NCBI GenBank assembly: GCA_018136815.1
Contig: CM030932.1
Span: forward strand, 7,246,230-7,310,229
Direction: 5' to 3'
From: Isochrysis galbana
Taxonomy: Eukaryota > Haptophyta > Isochrysidales > Isochrysidaceae
Length of the DNA: 64,000 nucleotides
The notes under the pieces are model-generated. The model had not been told where the DNA came from. It was given only the letters and a program-made list of their open reading frames with translations, and did not search any database. Below are positions 1 through 11,500 of this stretch, piece after piece. The stretch's first letter is position 1; every line of letters begins with the position of its first letter. The position numbers were made by a program, and so were the translations under genes.

Positions 1-2922
1 CGCTTTTCGTGCATTTAAGTAGTTTAGAATCCATTTGGATTGGAGGGCTTTTATATGAGTTTGCCAGTGCAGGAGCCCTAGCCCCAATGTCCTGGTCGCG
101 CTCGTTGCGTGGTGTGTGGCGTAGTTTGGGTGTGTGATCCATTTGTATTGCTTCCGGGTGTGTGGGCTTGTCCAGAGGACCGCATCCGCGGCTCTTTGGA
201 TTCTCCTGTGAAACCATTTCGGGGCGGCCAGCGTTTGTAGCCAGTATCTCGGTGTTCCGTAAATAATGAAGTTTACAACATTGGCCCTCCCAAATATCGT
301 CATGTATCCGGTAGCCGGCGCTAGCTTGATAGCTTTTTCGTCGATTTTGTCAGCTAGCTTCACCCAGAAGGGTTTGAGCGCCTCCGGCGCTCCTAGGGGC
401 ATGCCTAGTATCGTTAGATATTCGCTGTTGTCAATCCAATTATATTTCCGCATGTCCCACGGGGGCTTGCGGGTCCTTTGCGCTCCCATCCGGATCCCTT
501 GGAACTTGCTTTCATTCGTTTTCCCCCCTGTGGCTCTTTCGTGTAGTTTTACCCAATATAGGGATCTTTTCATGCTTTTGTAGTCCCTGGCTATTAGCGC
601 TGTATCGTCAGCGAACTGGCTGATCTTCAGATTGTACCCATTGAGGTCTACTCCCGCTATGTCTTCATCTCCGTTTATGGCTCGGGTGAGTGCCTCCGTT
701 GTAAGCAGGAATGTAAGCGGGGATAGCGGGCATCCTTGCGGCATTCCGCTTCCCACGGTAAAGGGATAGCTTCTTCCCCCGTTGGCCTTGATCGTTCTTA
801 TCGGCCGGGCGTTTTCGCTGGTGAGCGCTTTGGCGAGTGTTTGGAAGTTCGGGCCGAAGTTGAGGAGTTTCAGGGCCAGGTGATAAAACTCCCAACTGAC
901 CCTATCGAACGCTTTTTCCCAATCAAGGGCCAGTAATAGGCCCGGTTCGCCGGTCTCATCTAGGTATGCTCTCGTGAGTTGGAGTAAGTGTGTGGCCTCG
1001 CTAATGAGCCGTCTTGGCACGAACCCTAATTGGTTTTCCGATATTATTCTACCTATGACTTTGCCTAGCCTATTGGTTAGGATTTTGGCTAGGATTTTGT
1101 AGTCGCTTTGTAGTAGCGTAATGGGCCTGTAATTTCGCGGGTCTCGCGCGTCACCTTTTTTGTATAGTAGGATTATGTCGCCCTCTCGCATCGTGTACGC
1201 TAGCGTTCCCGTGTCCAGCGCTAGGTTATACAGTCTAGTCAGTATCGGCGCAGCTAACTTGTCGTGCGCTTTGTATATTTCCGCCGGGAGTCCGTCCGGG
1301 CCCGCGCTCTTGCCGGGGCCTATGCTTCGGATAGCCTGTAGCGTTTCTTCGACGTCTATGCGGCCTTCAGTGCGGCTCTTGTCCAGGTCACTGAGGGGGC
1401 GTTTTGTCAGCGCGGCCTCTAAGTCCGGGACTCTGTGTGCTTCTTTGGGGGAGTATAGCCACACGTAGTATCTCCGGAACTCTCTCCGGATGGCTTGGTC
1501 CGAGACTACGGTCTCGTCTTCTGAGTGGGCTGGTTGGTCCCAGTTTTCGGTTCGGAATAGCTCGGTGACGTTGGATTTCCATCTACGCGTCTTAAGTTGC
1601 GCGAAGAATTCTTTCGAGTGTAGGTCCTCCCGCCGGAGCTGGCGGTGTAGCGGGAGATCCTTCAGTGGGACCTTGCTGCGGGCTTCCGCAAGCTCTTTTT
1701 GTGTCTGGGCTATGGCCAACGTTAGTTTCGCGTCCGGTCCTTGTTTCGCTAGCTGAATGTTCAGCCTCGCGGCTTTCAGTTCCAGGGCGGATTGTATTGA
1801 GGGTTGCTTCCTGGCCGCAGTTTCTTCCCTTAGGAATGTGGCTATGTGGTTTTTCGTGTTTTCCCACACGGTCTCCGGGTTCTCTCCGTGGTCCATCTTC
1901 CGTGCAGCGCTCTGCAGGAGCATTTCTATCAGCTTCTTTGCTCCTTTCTCGTGGATGATTTCTAGGTCTATCGGAGGGTCGAATCGGCGTCCGGGTTTAT
2001 ATCCCGGGGTCTCGAATGTTGCGAGGACCGGGAGGTGGTCCGATGCGGCTCTTCCCGAGAATAGGTCCGGGCTGGGCCCGTGTTTCTGCCATTGGAAGGT
2101 GTCCATGTCGATGCTGTGGTATAGCCTGTCGATCCTTGTGTGGATCGTGGCCGCCATTCTTGTATATCCCGTGTCGGGGGCTAAACGCATTGTGTAGTGA
2201 ACGTCTCGGAGCCGGCAGCTTTTGGCCGCCTCTTTCCACTTCTCCCCGTGTGCGTTTTGGTATATCGCTGCGCCCGTTCGTCGGGTGTCTTTCTCGCCGT
2301 CTTCTACGCTGTTGAAGTCCCCCCCGATCAGGGTTGGGGCCGTGTCGAGGGTGGCTAGTTTTGTTTTGATCTTCGCTATCTGCCCTTCTCGGGGGCCGGG
2401 TGCCGCGCTAAGGTACATAGACATAATCCGGTATTTTATCTCATCGATGTTTATTTCTATTGATACGCATCTACCCCCAAGTATGATATCTAGAGTGTCC
2501 GGTCTGACGGTTATCCTACTCGCGCCGTCACGGATCGCCACAGCGACGCCGCTCGCGGGGTCCCTCAGCTCTCCTGGGGCGGCAAACCACGACCATCCTA
2601 GTGAGGCGGCCGTCCTATGCGCCCGGAGGTGTGTCCCATCCTCGTACGCATGGAGTTCTTGGAGCATCAGTATGTCTACCTTTGCTTTCCGCGCTTGCGA
2701 CAGCACTGCGGCTAGCTTGCCGCCCTTGGTGCCGTTCGTGTTGTATGTCGCGACTGCGATCGGTCCCTCACCTGGGTAGCCAAGGGTGGAATCGAACGTG
2801 AGACGGGGGCGAGGGGGGTGTCTCCTCTTGGATGGGGGACGGCACAACGAGGGCGGACCTCGCTGGGGGAGCTGCGACCGAGGTATAACAGAAGACGGAC
2901 GACAATCGTGGAACGTTTGATG
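1..2922 (-). CDS. LINE (non-LTR retrotransposon) polyprotein, APE endonuclease + reverse transcriptase, C-terminus cut by window edge
   Basis: The minus strand is open without a stop from an in-frame TGA at 2923-2925 to base 1, about 970 codons, and continues out of the window. The N-terminal third is an APE-type endonuclease: TYNTNG, MLQELH (catalytic Glu), GGDFNS and SDHLPV occur in order between about 2740 and 2030. The reverse transcriptase follows (about 1350-500): NYRPITLLQSDYKILAK, LALDWEKAFDR, GMPQGCPLSP and the catalytic QFADD at about 620. The spacing and the DYKILAK/DWEKAFDR wording resemble L1/Tx1-like LINEs (family knowledge; the clade is an inference). The first in-frame ATG (2665-2667) lies inside the endonuclease, after the first motif. 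Translation must therefore begin at a non-ATG codon, by coupling to an upstream ORF, or the copy is 5'-truncated. No frameshift was seen, so the copy looks young. Confidence 0.9.
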
Positions 2923-3844
2923 TCATCAAGCGAAAGTAGGAGAAGAGACGATATACCCATCAACGAGACCTTGAGAGTTAAAATAGCTCGCCGGCTAAAA
3001 GTAAAAGTCTGTCCTCGTATATGGAATACGACACATTGCCATTCCACTTTGTACACGATGACGAGGTTCTCTTTTAAAGTGTACACCTACAAACTCAAAA
3101 GTACATTCCCCCTTCCCCCCTTCTTCCCCCCCTTCCTCCCCTGTAAGGTATGTAGTAGTACTGTAGTAGTATGTACTCATATGTCCCCCCCGGAACTCCC
3201 TCACCCCCAAGTTCCAAGTTTCCCGGTCAAAACCCTGAAAATTTTTTTCGCGCCGCGTGATCGCAGCGCTCTACTAAACGAACCCCACCCCGCGGCTGCG
3301 CCGCGAACACACCCAGCTCACGGCGCGCGAAAATGAACACCCGTCAACTATACTAACCCCCCCTAAAAAAGTGAACGCGCGTATTTTTTATACCACCTAC
3401 TTGTATTTCGTCCCTGCTCGCCAACGCCTTGAGGGGGGGGATCGGGAAAAATTTGATCATCTCTTTCTTTGCGGAAAGCGTCGCTTATATCGTTGAACAT
3501 GTCTTCCTCTCTTCTCTCACCTCAAAAAACCAAACATCGAAGCATCCATTTGCATGCTGCGCTCCCGGCAGTAACTCCCTTACTGTACTCATAGGCACCG
3601 CTTCCCCTTTTTTCCACCTTTTCCCCGTTTTACTTCTAGAGTAAGAGAGACGCCCAGACCCAGTAATGCAAGCAAGACGCAGCGGGTGCCAGCACACAGA
3701 GTAGGGGAATGTTGTCGCTTTCTGGCGGGCCCCGACGCCTATCAGCGTTCCTTTCCAATGATATGAGAGCGTGGTTTACAGAATTCTCGCTTGATCGAGC
3801 CGCCCGCCCTCGCGCGCCACTCAGACGCAGGGTGCCCACTGCTC
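2923..3844. other. Intergenic, low-complexity; no gene seen
   Basis: This stretch holds C-rich and T/C-rich low-complexity sequence (about 3100-3145), TAGTAG-type short repeats (about 3150-3175) and mixed sequence upstream of the next gene. It may contain the 5' leader of the LINE near 2923-3000 and the promoter of the membrane-protein gene near 3700-3844. No convincing coding frame is visible on either strand. Confidence 0.5.
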
Positions 3845-4735
3845 ATGGTCGAGCCCGTCCCTACGTGGGCACATCCTCAAGGCCGAATGGGCACGAGGCG
3901 CGCACCGGGGATGGAGCAGCCGGAGCCCATTGGCAGTCACTGCCACCTGGCGGCCAAGGCGTTGCATTATTGGACGTTTGCACTAGGTGTCGCTCTGATC
4001 GCCGATTCCATCGTTCGAATCGTCTTCGCCTTCACGAGCTCTAAGACCGGCCGAGCGCCCACCATGATGAACGGAACGGAGGACGCGTGGTGCTATGCGG
4101 GTGGACTGCACCGTTGCATCGATTCTGACTTGATAGGAACCTCAGAGTTCTTCCTAGCTGCAGTAGAACTCATCGCAGCATGTTTGGTCATGGCAGCTGA
4201 GGTGCAGGATGGTTGCTGTGTGCCGTGCGTGGTGCGCTACTGTGGTATGCTGGCCACTTTTGGTGGGAGAGGGCTTTTTCTTGTTGCTGTTGGCTCAGTG
4301 GTGGCGCTGAGTGGTCAAGGTCTTTATGTTGGTCCAGACGGCCTGAACCTGGCGCATGTCATTATTGGGGCGTGCACTGCCTCCACTGGTGCAGTTCTCG
4401 TCTGCCTTGCGTGCCCATGCATCACTATGCCCTCGAATGCCATGCATGATCATTACCTCGAAGTGGTTGGGCTAGTCAAAGCCAAGCGATCAGAGAGGGG
4501 CGTGCGTGCAGCGGCAGAAGCACAGGCGCCACTCGATGAGGTGCCGACGGTAACAGGGACTCCCTTGGTTGACCATCAGTCTGGCTCGACGCTGTCTGAA
4601 GTGAGAGTAGAGGGCGGAGATGTTGGCACCAATGAGAGGTGCTGGACCGCACAGTCTAGCAAGGTGGAGAACCCTTTCTACGGCAATCAGCACATGGTCT
4701 ATGGAACACCTGCTGCCTCTTCTTCTATATGTTGA
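3845..4735 (+). CDS. Four-helix membrane protein, COPI-associated (Tvp15-like) family candidate
   Basis: A single-exon ORF of 296 codons from the ATG at 3845; ATGs at 3887 and 3911 are alternatives, and the frame is open slightly further upstream without ATG. Four hydrophobic segments lie at about residues 43-63, 100-118, 142-160 and 169-191. Helix 3 begins with FGGRGLFLVAVGSVVAL, which resembles the signature GRGLFYIFVG-type helix of the COPI-associated/Tvp15 family of small Golgi membrane proteins. The C-terminal 100 residues are hydrophilic and probably cytoplasmic. Two Cys-rich patches flank helix 3. If the family call is right, the protein acts in Golgi/endosome vesicle traffic. The call rests on the four-helix layout and one motif, so an unrelated tetraspan protein remains possible. 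Confidence 0.55.
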   Translation: MVEPVPTWAHPQGRMGTRRAPGMEQPEPIGSHCHLAAKALHYWTFALGVALIADSIVRIVFAFTSSKTGRAPTMMNGTEDAWCYAGGLHRCIDSDLIGTSEFFLAAVELIAACLVMAAEVQDGCCVPCVVRYCGMLATFGGRGLFLVAVGSVVALSGQGLYVGPDGLNLAHVIIGACTASTGAVLVCLACPCITMPSNAMHDHYLEVVGLVKAKRSERGVRAAAEAQAPLDEVPTVTGTPLVDHQSGSTLSEVRVEGGDVGTNERCWTAQSSKVENPFYGNQHMVYGTPAASSSIC

Positions 4736-4989
4736 AAGGTTGCCAACGAATACCCAAGGGACTAGTATGTCACACTTGTTGTCATGGCATGGATCTTTGT
4801 TGGCAGCAGTACATGGGACATCACATACTTGAGATTTGGTCATTGTGTGTCGTGAATTCCCATGGCTCATTGCGCAAACGCTTCTACTCATGCCAGAGCA
4901 CCCTACTTTTATAAGTGGGGGTCAATAAGGGCCTCGCATCCCCCTCACTCCATCGCGGACACCATGGACCATGGACCATGGACAACCCT

Positions 4990-5110
4990 CGCTGAGTCAG
5001 GGTGGCTTAGTGGAAAGTGGAAGTGGCCTCGTCGGCGAGGCCATTTTCCAATGTCATGGGTTCGACCCCGGAGCCCCACACCCACGCAGCATGATGCATG
5101 ATGCTGCTGG
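4990..5110 (+). repeat. tRNA-derived SINE or tRNA pseudogene candidate
   Basis: An A-box-like TGGCTTAGTGG (5003-5013) and a B-box-like GGTTCGACCCC (5059-5069) are 56 bases apart, the spacing of a pol III internal promoter. Between them GGCCTCG-TCGG-CGAGGCC can form a tight 7-bp hairpin. The acceptor and T stems do not pair well, so this is not a functional tRNA. The 3' part (about 5080-5110) holds a short duplicated GATGCATGATGC segment, and AT-rich sequence follows. Inference: a SINE head or a decayed tRNA. Confidence 0.45.
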
Positions 5111-5397
5111 GTCCTATTTATGATAGTCTATGACTTTTTGTTTTATAAATAAGTGTGTGTGTTTACGTGTGTACGCGATGCAAGCACTACTAAGACATTA
5201 TAGCATAAAGTATACCAGTAATACTGATAATACAATTAATAGGCGAGCGAAGCGCACTATCTAAATATCTAATATGTTAGTCGGAGCCGGAGGGCACTAT
5301 CTAAATCTAATATGTTAGCCGCAATGCACTATTAGCTATTAGGTTCAAATATATGTTAGCCCAAATCCAAACCTATTCACAAGCGTACAAGCTTATA
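5111..5397. other. AT-rich intergenic stretch with short internal duplication
   Basis: AT-rich sequence. It contains two similar blocks (about 5256-5277 and 5296-5317) sharing gcactatctaaat and aatatgttag. No gene is visible. It borders the TA dinucleotide at 5396-5397 that precedes the inverted-repeat element. Confidence 0.4.
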
Positions 5398-5586
5398 GGG
5401 CGGTCAAACAAGGCTTTTTAAGTACTAATATGGGGGGGGGTCGACATTTTTGACCGTGAGCGGAAAGCCCCGGCGAGAGCGGCTCGGAGGGTCTCCCCGC
5501 CTTTTCAGAATCCTCGTCCGAAAAAAAAGACGGTGCGAAGTCCCGTCGGACCCCCCCCCCTTGCACACGCTCTGGCGGCTCACACA

Positions 5587-5787
5587 CCCTTTCCGCGTGA
5601 GAGCGGTTAACGGCGCTGCACGGATCGCAAAACGACGTATAAAACGGCGGTAGTACGAGCACGGTCCAAGGAAAGAACGGACGGCTTCGATCGAGTTGAT
5701 TTGGGTAGGGTCGATTTTCGAGACGGCTTCCACTTTCTTGGGATCCATCCGAAGACCTTCACGCGAAACAACGTGGCCGAGATATTG
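5587..5787 (-). pseudogene. Ty3 reverse transcriptase fragment
   Basis: About 66 codons on the minus strand match, nearly residue for residue, the thumb/connection part of the reverse transcriptase encoded at about 47630-47830 (YLGHVVSREGLRMDP, then SYYRRFIRRFAIRAAPLT). Homology stops abruptly inside LTALTRKGC at about 5587. It has no start, no catalytic YxDD and no neighbouring domains, so it is a dead fragment inside the composite element. Confidence 0.85.
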
Positions 5788-6459
5788 TCGCATCCGCGAT
5801 CGACCTTTTTGTTTTAGAAGTTGTTTGCGTTTCTTTGTTCCCTCCTTGCAGGCTAGCCACGAGTCACCGTCGTAGTGTCCTACATTCGTCCATTCGCCCT
5901 TGTTGCCCTCGCCTCCTTTATCGCCTCCTTTGTCGCCTGCTTGCCCCCCACCTGGCTTACCTCCTTGCGTGCTCCTCGCGTTTTAGGCTAAGTCGCGCGG
6001 TCAGGTATCGCCGGTGCAAGGAACCGCCCCATGTGTGACCCTGATTCCCCCTCAGGTGTTGGCCGTTGGATTATATCGTGGCGCTATTTTTCTTCGGTCT
6101 TCATCAAATCACTTAAGGGTTTTCGAAAGATTCCCTCCTTATTCCTGTGCGTAACTGTCGCCCCGTCGGATCGTCCGTCGCCCCGTCGCTCTCTTGTCGG
6201 CATTCTCTTCCTTGTTCGATCTGCCAGCGGGTTCCTGTGCGTTCCGTGATAGGGATACGTTAGTGTGGAGAGTGTTGATGTGAGTGTAGTGTCATCTCGT
6301 CGGTCCATCGGCCTCTAGCCGTCTGTCGGCCGTCGTTCTTCGTTCGTCGCTCTCGTCCTCGTTCTCGTCCCCGTTCTCGTCCCTCGTTCTCAACACTACC
6401 TCAATACCAAACCTCTCCAATCCCTCAGCCCCAGCCTATCCATCCCGATCCGCCCAGCC
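5788..6459. other. Probable retroelement leader sequence inside the composite element
   Basis: C/T-rich sequence with no supportable ORF. It lies between an RT fragment in one orientation and a gag-like ORF in the other, and probably represents the untranslated leader of the second element. I could not identify a primer-binding site with confidence. Confidence 0.35.
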
Positions 6460-7218
6460 ATGTCCGCTCCGTCGTCGCGCTCGCCCTCGCCCAGGCCCGT
6501 CCTCCCGCCTTTCTCTGCTGAGGAGGTGGTCCAGCCCGTCATTGGCCACTCCCCAACTTCCGCCGCGCCTCTCGCCGCTTCCCTTCCGTTCCCTCCGTTC
6601 CCATCCGAGGCAGTGGTAACCTCGGATCCGTCAGGTGAAGAATCAAAGTCGACGCGTCCCGCGCCGGGCCCACCAAAGGGGCCCAAGGCCCCTCCTCCTG
6701 CAGAAGCGGGCCTCCTGCCCGCTCTGCCCACCACCACTCCCGAAGACCGCGCCTCCTCAGAGGCCGAGCTCGCGGCTACCGCCGTCTTTCACCCATTCGG
6801 GGCCGGCGCCGCGCCTCCATCACCACCCCCATCGCCCTCCGATGCTGGGGAGAGCGGGCATGAGCCCGCTCTCACTGAAATCTGCATGGAAGAGGCTGTT
6901 GAGGCATATCCTTCCCCCTCGGAGGCGGATGAGGCCGCCCCACCGTTGCCATCGGACTCGGAGGGGGCCGAGATGGAGGCGGCGGGCATCATTCGCAAAT
7001 CTAACTCGCCCTGGGCATCTAGGGTAGTGCTAGTCGGCAAGAAGGATGGCTCCGTGCGCTTCTGCGTCGACTATCGCGACACTAATTCGAAGCTGCGAAT
7101 CTCCGATAGCCCTCTCCCTCTCACCGTGGAGGCTATCGATCGTCTCTCGCGAGGCCAAGGCTCCAGGGACTCGCTCTTTTTGTGCCTCCTGGACCTGGCC
7201 TCTGGCTTCTGGTGCATG
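6460..7218 (+). pseudogene. Internally deleted Ty3 gag/RT fusion
   Basis: The ORF opens with an ATG (6460) and a Pro/Ser/Ala-rich gag-like N-terminus of about 170 residues. It then passes without a stop into the start of a reverse transcriptase: AAGIIRKSNSPWASRVVLV and CVDYRDTNSKLR, ending at LLDLASGFW. The chromovirus at 47.05-47.29 kb has the same block. Everything between gag and RT is missing, and the frame runs into an inverted LTR at about 7219, so the reading frame beyond that point is accidental. It is a deletion derivative, not a host gene. Confidence 0.75.
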
Positions 7219-7289
7219 CCCCCACGAGATATCTTGGGACCGGAGAATGTTTTGGACGAATCTTCCTGCCGTCGGCCGAGGAGAGGCGG

Positions 7290-7333
<44 letters not shown>

Positions 7334-7600
7334 TCGCAGAGCGACTGCAGAACAAGAAGTCGAAGTCATGCCGGTTTATTACCTTAAACGAGCCAACAAT
7401 TATAGTAACAGCAAAAACAAAATTCGAATCGCAAATTTCGAGACCAAAATCTGCAAACCTGGACTTGAGACCATGGGGAATCCGAATCTGTGTGTCTTGT
7501 GCGTCAGTGGCAACACGGGGAACTGTTCAATTGTAATTGTGAGCGCGTACCTTACACGAATATTCATGCCTACAGCCTTCAGATGGGCAGGAATACAACA
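7219..7600 (-). repeat. Inverted LTR fragment of the chromovirus
   Basis: This is the reverse complement of the first about 360 bases of the LTR at 50434-50795. It ends in GGAATACAACA (the LTR start TGTTGTATTCC inverted) at 7600. It differs mainly by a longer GA tract (about 7295-7330). It is joined to an RT fragment of opposite polarity, so a rearrangement rather than a simple solo-LTR insertion produced this order. Confidence 0.85.
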
Positions 7601-7892
7601 GCGCAGGGTTTTGTACTGCCTGCCCGGGGGTAACCGTGCCCGGGGAACGCAGGCGCGCGTCGCACAGCGCGACCTGTGGTGCACTTTTGTGGTCGACGTC
7701 GATTTCGCACGAGCGCGAAAACGTTTTTGGGTCTGTGTGTTGAATGGCGTCGAAAATGTGCATATTTCGCCATAAGATTCTGCCTAGTATACCCATTTCC
7801 AGTAGCATATCCTAAGATCTCGCGATAAAACCTCAATCTCGACTTAGTGAATTTTCACCCTTAGAAGTTAAAAGCCCTGTTTGACCGCCCTA

Positions 7893-8290
7893 AAGCTTAC
7901 TCCGAACATCGTCCCCAACCCGCCCGGGAAAGTAAGACTGTCACGAGCGAAGGGGCAACCCACTAACACCGAGGCGCCCGCGTCACAATAGAAAAGAAAC
8001 GGGCACCCAGCGGCACAGGAGGAAGACGGGACGAGACATACCACTGAGGGCGCAGGTGCACCCCGCCCAACCCAGCCCCCCCCCCCCCCCCCCCGCAACC
8101 GCTGAGCCCCTAAGTAGAGCACGAGGGGAGTTGCCGCAAGGCGGGAAGTGAGGGGCAAGGAACGAGGAAGGCATATGGCATATGGGCGTAGCTACAGTAG
8201 TGCTATCCCCATAGCCACGCGTGAGGCGAGAATATTAAAAGGTTTTCTACGTAGTATTAGTAGTCATATTACGTAGCCGCTCAAGTTCAA
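7893..8290 (+). repeat. Interspersed repeat family A, diverged copy
   Basis: After a C-run (8080-8095) the sequence CCCCTAAGTAGAGCACGAGG and a later GTGAGGCGAGAATATTAA-type block match, with substitutions, the family A unit at 16.54-16.93 kb. The copy is short and old. No coding sequence is seen between the composite element and the 3' end of the coatomer gene. Confidence 0.5.
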
Positions 8291-8516
8291 CCTACTACTA
8301 CTACTCGGTTTCGCTTCTGTTAGACATAGTCATGACGATCACGATGTCTAGCGCATCGCGATACCAAGCCCAGATAACAAAAGCTTCCGTGCGCAAGAGA
8401 TACCCACCTTTGCTGATGGTATGCCCACCCGTTGCACATCCATCGCAAGAGGATTTGGACCCTGCGTGCAATACGCCCATCGTTAGAAGTTTTAGACCTT
8501 ATTGAGCATGGCATTG

Positions 8517-11500
8517 TTAGGCGACGGATGAGGCTACAAATTGCGATACAATCATGTTCGTAGAGCGGACGGTCAAACGCATGCCGACGTTCTTCGCGGA
8601 GTCCGTGCGCAAGTTGACGATAGCAAACACTTGCATGCCACCGAGGAAGATTCCTGCCAACAAGACAGTTAGCTTGCTCACGTCGTCAGGGCAAAGATTG
8701 GAGTTTTCGCAGGGCGCCATGCCGAGGAAATCAATCACTGCATCCATAGCAGCTCGGATGGAGTTATACGAGAGCGAAAACGTCTCGACAACCTCACAAG
8801 CATTACCAGTTGCCTCCCATGCATTGCGGAAGTCCAACACTGCCACGCGCTTCATGAAGTCGGCGGCACATATCTCTAGATCCTCAAGCTGATACTCGTC
8901 ATCATAGCCTGGCTCGTCGTCTGTCGGGCCAGTACTTGGGTCGACGTCCTTGACGACGAACTTGAGAGTGCAGGGGATGGAGCCAACAGGCACGCCATCA
9001 ACACGGCGCAGACATGCGTAGGCGGTACCAGGGGTGCCGAATGGGAGCGACGCGCACGGCACGTGCGTCTCTAGGGCGAGCCCCCGCATAGCACTCAGGT
9101 CGAGCTGGACCGTCACATTAGACAGTAGCTGGTCTTCAAGAGTGTTGTTCAGCGAGAAGGCAAGGATGATGTGCGAGGCGTACACATGCTTGACACACGT
9201 CACCTCGTACTCGGTGCCCACTTCGGACAAGGCCACTGCCTTGGAAGAGGTGAAGCGCTGTCCCACGTGGACGAATTCAGCCATACGCGACAGCAGGTCC
9301 GCCTCCTTACCAGCATCATTTGCTCTGCCACCGCCGCCAGGCTGTGATGGGGCGGCTGCTTCATCAGTGGGTGCACGACCGCCGATACCTGCATCGGCCC
9401 CTTTGTCGGCCTTCGCCATGCGCGCCATCATTTCAGCATCAATGGTTACATCGTCCAATCCGAAAGGAGTCTCCGAGGGGACTTGAAGGTACTCTCTGCA
9501 TGATGCTTCAAGCGCAGCGAGTGGGACAGGCAATGGCTCCAGCAGAGCCTTCGCCGTTTTGCCGGCAAAGGTAGCGTCGGAGTCGAGTCCGCGCAGCAAC
9601 GTGACGAAGAAAATCGCACGATCCCGCACCTCATCGTCGTTGTCGTAAAGGCACCGCTGCAATAGAACGGTGATAGAAGGTCGGAGGGAAGGGATCGAGA
9701 TCCCAAATTTAGCGAGAGCCGAGACCGCCGAGGCACGGACGGTGGCATTTTCAAGCACCACACGGTTGTAGATGAAGCGAATATACTTCGAGGGCTCTTG
9801 CGTACTCGGTCCTTCAACACCGAGAAGAAAGAGAATCTGGGTCGAGAGGAGCGTGAATTCACAGTCCTCGATGAATTCGCACAAGTGCGAGAGTCCTGCT
9901 TCCTTTGCCTCGGGCACCCGCGCAATGATGACGAGTAGAGTGTCGACGATGGCTTTCTTGTACTGAAAGCCACCCTCCTCGCGAAGCACATTCGCCAAGA
10001 AGGTCATCAGCAACCGATGCTTCTGTGGAAACTTGAGACACATCGCGCGGATCGCGTCCACCACGACGATCTTGAAGTCGTCGGCGATCTCCGACATGAA
10101 CGACGTGATTTGCTTCATTAGACGCTCCACGCCGGACTCTGAACCCCTGCAGGGAGAAAAGGGAGGGATCGGGTGGGTTATGTGCTTCCAGGCAGCATTC
10201 CCCCTTCAGCCAGAGCGCTTTGTACCAAGAAATCCCAGGCCATAGGCCCACGTCATGCGCATCACCAAGTAGTGAGGCAGGGCGATCCAAAATGCGCCAG
10301 GGCATCTGATCAAAGCGTACGTTTTGAGTAGGGTCGTGATCGCGAGGGTTGCGATAGAACGATTGGAGTCATTGATGAGTCCCTCCATGTCCATATTGCA
10401 TGGCGTCACCGCCATGGGATGAGACATAGCGACCTTGTTCAGTGTGCGCACAGCGGAGAAGCGACAAGCCGGCTTTGGGGAACAGAGAAAAAGCTGCAGC
10501 ACCGTTATCGATGGTGACAGCTCGCGCTGGCCAACTGATGAAAGCGAACAGATGGCGGTTGCCGCCTCGTAGATGACCATGTCGCTGCGATGACGCAGAC
10601 TCGCTTCGAGAAAATCGAACAAGGCACGATCTCGCTCGGAGGCCCCATCCTCCATCATCGCCTTTGCGAAGCGAATGAGCAAGCAATGCGCAAGCGGCGA
10701 TTTAAGGGGCGTTCGCGTCAGGGATGCCACGACCTTAGACACTGCCAACCGGTCCTGCCGCTTTATTTGGTGAAGCAGAGCCAGGGCATGATACTGTACT
10801 GACGGGTTATCGGAAGCAAGGGCCGTCTGGACCTCGTTCACCCACCGCCTCACCACTTCTCCATTCACGCTCATTAGATGTATCCCAGAGACCAACGCCG
10901 ATGCGGCGACGAAGCAATTCTTGTCGACAAGGGCCTGCTTAAGGTGCCGTTCGATCTGCGCAAGCATCGTTGGATCTGTGCGGGCAATGATCGCCCCCAA
11001 GACGCGGAGGGCATTTGCGCGATTGAGGTCAATTTTTGAGTTCATGTCCTTGGTCAGCGTCGCGCAGACAATGATGACCTCTTCAGGGCTAGGCTTGAGC
11101 TCTTTCAGGACTAAATACCTGCAATTGCAGGTTAGACGGCGATATGCTCTCACAACCTAAAACAACGGAGCAATCTGCGGCGTGAGAATGGGTAAGCTCT
11201 TACAGGAGTCGGCGAAGCTGCTGATCCTTGTGCATTAGGAGCTTGGTGACTCCAAAGAAGATTTCAGTCGTCTCCAATGATGTTAGCTTCTCGCCTGTGA
11301 GCAAAAGGACAGGGGGTGTTCCTAGGTAGGGCGAAGTTGCTCTAGAATGCGACTCTCCCTCTCCTCGTGACCCACGGAGTGTTGCTTTCTCCACTTCGGA
11401 GGTGAGCGCAAACAGCGAAGGCCTCCGCCATGAAAAACGGACACTCTGAATTTTAGAGCAGCACACCTTGTGAGAGCAGCCACAGGATCTTGGTCAGTAT

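Larger units (their letters stand above)
5398..7890. mobile_element. Composite element with terminal inverted repeats, carrying scrambled Ty3 retrotransposon pieces
   Basis: The left end starts GGGCGGTCAAACAAGGCTTTT (from 5398; 20 bases of it quoted elsewhere as GGGCGGTCAAACAAGGCTTT). The reverse complement of the right end starts GGGCGGTCAAACAGGGCTTT (ending 7890). TA dinucleotides flank both sides (5396-5397 and 7891-7892), as expected for a TA-targeting DNA transposon or MITE. No transposase ORF is visible inside. The interior holds, in order, a minus-strand RT fragment, a plus-strand gag/RT fusion and an inverted LTR piece, all related to the chromovirus at 39-51 kb. Related ends occur near 14012 and 60731. 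What is seen are the inverted ends and the retroelement pieces; that they moved as one unit is an inference. Confidence 0.6.

Noticed and set aside
4990..5075. Functional tRNA gene
   Set aside because: A and B boxes are good but the acceptor and T stems do not pair, so at most a SINE head or pseudogene.
7182..7775. ORF of 197 codons after the retroelement fusion
   Set aside because: Starts in RT sequence and reads through an inverted LTR; not a gene.
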